Below are positions 6,504-7,250 of a stretch of DNA of 7,250 nt, in pieces (within the stretch, counting starts at the first letter, position 1; every line of letters begins with the position of its first letter). Under the pieces are notes generated by a model. It did no database searches. It saw only the letters and a program-made list of their open reading frames with translations, and had not been told where the DNA came from. A program made the translations under genes and the position numbers. Origin of the DNA: Chloroflexota bacterium (GTDB lineage: Bacteria > Chloroflexota > Dehalococcoidia > Dehalococcoidales > JAUYDJ01); the NCBI GenBank assembly GCA_030690025.1, contig JAUYDJ010000066.1, positions 1 through 7,250 of the forward strand, written 5' to 3'.

Positions 6504-7181
6504 ATGTTAGATTCAGTCGAAAATCTAAAAGCGAAGGCCGTTATCTGGGACATGGACGGCGTCATTGTGGACACGGGGCGCTATCACTTCCGGGCCTGGC
6601 AGGAGGCGTTCCGCAAAAGAGGCGTCACTTTCACCGAGGAGGCTTTCCGGCGTAACTTTGGCCAGAGGAACGACACCATCGTCAGGGTTACGCTTGGCAA
6701 GGACACGCCGCAAACCGAGATAGACGCTATCACCCGTGAAAAGGAGAGCTATTTCCGCAGTATCGTTAAGGACAATATCAGGCCGCTGCCCGGTGCGGTA
6801 GCCCTGTTGAAGTCACTCGCCGAGAATGGTTTCAAGGTGGGACTGGCATCATCAGCGCCGGTGGAAAATATTGAGCTGCTCACCACCACGCTGGGCATCA
6901 GGGACTGCTTTCAGGCCATCGTCTCCGGCCGGGAGGTCGCCGAGGGCAAGCCCAACCCGCAGGGTTACCTGCTCGCCGCCCAGAAACTGGGTGTCGCTCC
7001 CAAGAATTGTGTGGTCATCGAGGATGCCGTTGCCGGTTTAGCCGGCGCCAGGAGGGCCGGGATGCACTGCGTGGCCGTCACTACCACCCACCCGCGCGCC
7101 AGCCTATCGGAGGCCGACCTCATCGTCGAGACACTGGAGAATGTAAGCGTTAGCGACTTAGAGCGGCTCATCGATGGTTAA
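6504..7181 (+). CDS. HAD-superfamily hydrolase, beta-phosphoglucomutase-like
   Basis: Cytoplasmic phosphatase or phosphomutase of 225 residues with an alpha-helical cap (subfamily IA). Motif I is DMDGVIVD (16-23), with nucleophile Asp16 and acid/base Asp18. Motif II is ASS (115-117), motif III is Lys149 in EGKPNP, and motif IV is IEDAVAG (172-178) with Glu173 and Asp174. From memory of beta-phosphoglucomutase, cap residues also line up: His28 and Trp32 in YHFRAW, Arg55, and Lys80. This points to a sugar-phosphate mutase or phosphatase, although no maltose or trehalose phosphorylase gene, the usual companions, is near. The ATG has only a weak AAGAG (6494-6498) upstream. It is probably cotranscribed with tsaB. 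The family is firm; the substrate is open. Confidence 0.9.
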   Translation: MLDSVENLKAKAVIWDMDGVIVDTGRYHFRAWQEAFRKRGVTFTEEAFRRNFGQRNDTIVRVTLGKDTPQTEIDAITREKESYFRSIVKDNIRPLPGAVALLKSLAENGFKVGLASSAPVENIELLTTTLGIRDCFQAIVSGREVAEGKPNPQGYLLAAQKLGVAPKNCVVIEDAVAGLAGARRAGMHCVAVTTTHPRASLSEADLIVETLENVSVSDLERLIDG

Positions 7182-7195
7182 ACGGGACGTTGAGA

Positions 7196-7201
7196 GATAA
7201 T
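7196..7201 (+). promoter_or_regulatory. Possible -10 box upstream of ndk
   Basis: GATAAT matches five of six bases of the -10 consensus and ends 19 bases before the ndk ATG, leaving room for a short leader with the ribosome site. I see no good -35 element at 16-18 bases, so this may be chance, and ndk may simply be cotranscribed with the HAD gene. Confidence 0.25.
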
Positions 7202-7220
7202 ACGAAACAAAGGAGTAGAA

Positions 7221-7250
7221 ATGGAAAGGTCACTGGTTTTGATTAAACCC
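7221..7250 (+). CDS. ndk: Nucleoside-diphosphate kinase, first ten codons only
   Basis: Only MERSLVLIKP is present before the window ends. This matches the N-terminus of bacterial nucleoside-diphosphate kinases, which typically begin MERTLVLIKPDA. The enzyme moves the gamma-phosphate from ATP to other nucleoside diphosphates through a phospho-His intermediate. The catalytic His and nearly all of the protein lie beyond the edge. A strong AGGAG at 7211-7215, five bases before the ATG, supports a real start. The gap to the HAD gene is 39 bases, so it may be the next gene of the same operon. The call rests on ten residues, but they are distinctive. Confidence 0.82.
   Translation, partial: MERSLVLIKP

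Overview
The window reads as bacterial: compact, GC-rich by eye, Shine-Dalgarno sites between genes, and standard housekeeping families. Eight genes cover nearly all of it. The longest gene-free stretch is 83 bases (4226-4308). I see no RNA gene, mobile element, CRISPR array or long repeat. The taxon cannot be fixed from sequence alone. A molybdenum-hydroxylase operon beside ordinary core genes would fit an anaerobic or facultative heterotroph. Uncultured Chloroflexota (Dehalococcoidia-like) are one low-confidence guess.

Left region (1-3478, + strand): a three-gene xanthine-dehydrogenase-family operon in the order molybdopterin subunit, FAD subunit, [2Fe-2S] subunit. The first gene is cut by the window edge. 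The genes abut with strong ribosome sites. The subunits should form a cytoplasmic hydroxylase in which electrons pass from the Mo site through two [2Fe-2S] clusters to FAD. The substrate is not readable. The large subunit lacks the CO-dehydrogenase Cys loop, and the FAD subunit lacks the extra [4Fe-4S] insertion known from 4-hydroxybenzoyl-CoA reductase.

Middle (3491-4225, - strand): one calcineurin-like metallophosphoesterase, convergent with the Mo operon and divergent from the next operon. The 83-base divergent gap holds two back-to-back promoter candidates. Both -10 boxes lie so close to the start codons that both transcripts may be leaderless or nearly so.

Right region (4309-7250, + strand): thiL (thiamine-phosphate kinase), tsaE and tsaB (two proteins of bacterial tRNA t6A synthesis), a beta-phosphoglucomutase-like HAD hydrolase, and the first ten codons of ndk (nucleoside-diphosphate kinase). 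thiL and tsaE overlap by four bases. The next two gaps are about 10 bases or less, so thiL through the HAD gene is probably one transcript. ndk follows after 39 bases with its own strong ribosome site and perhaps its own promoter.

I found no clearly new system. The points most worth a second look are the possible leaderless divergent promoters, the unassigned Mo hydroxylase, and the mixed thiamine/t6A/HAD/ndk operon.
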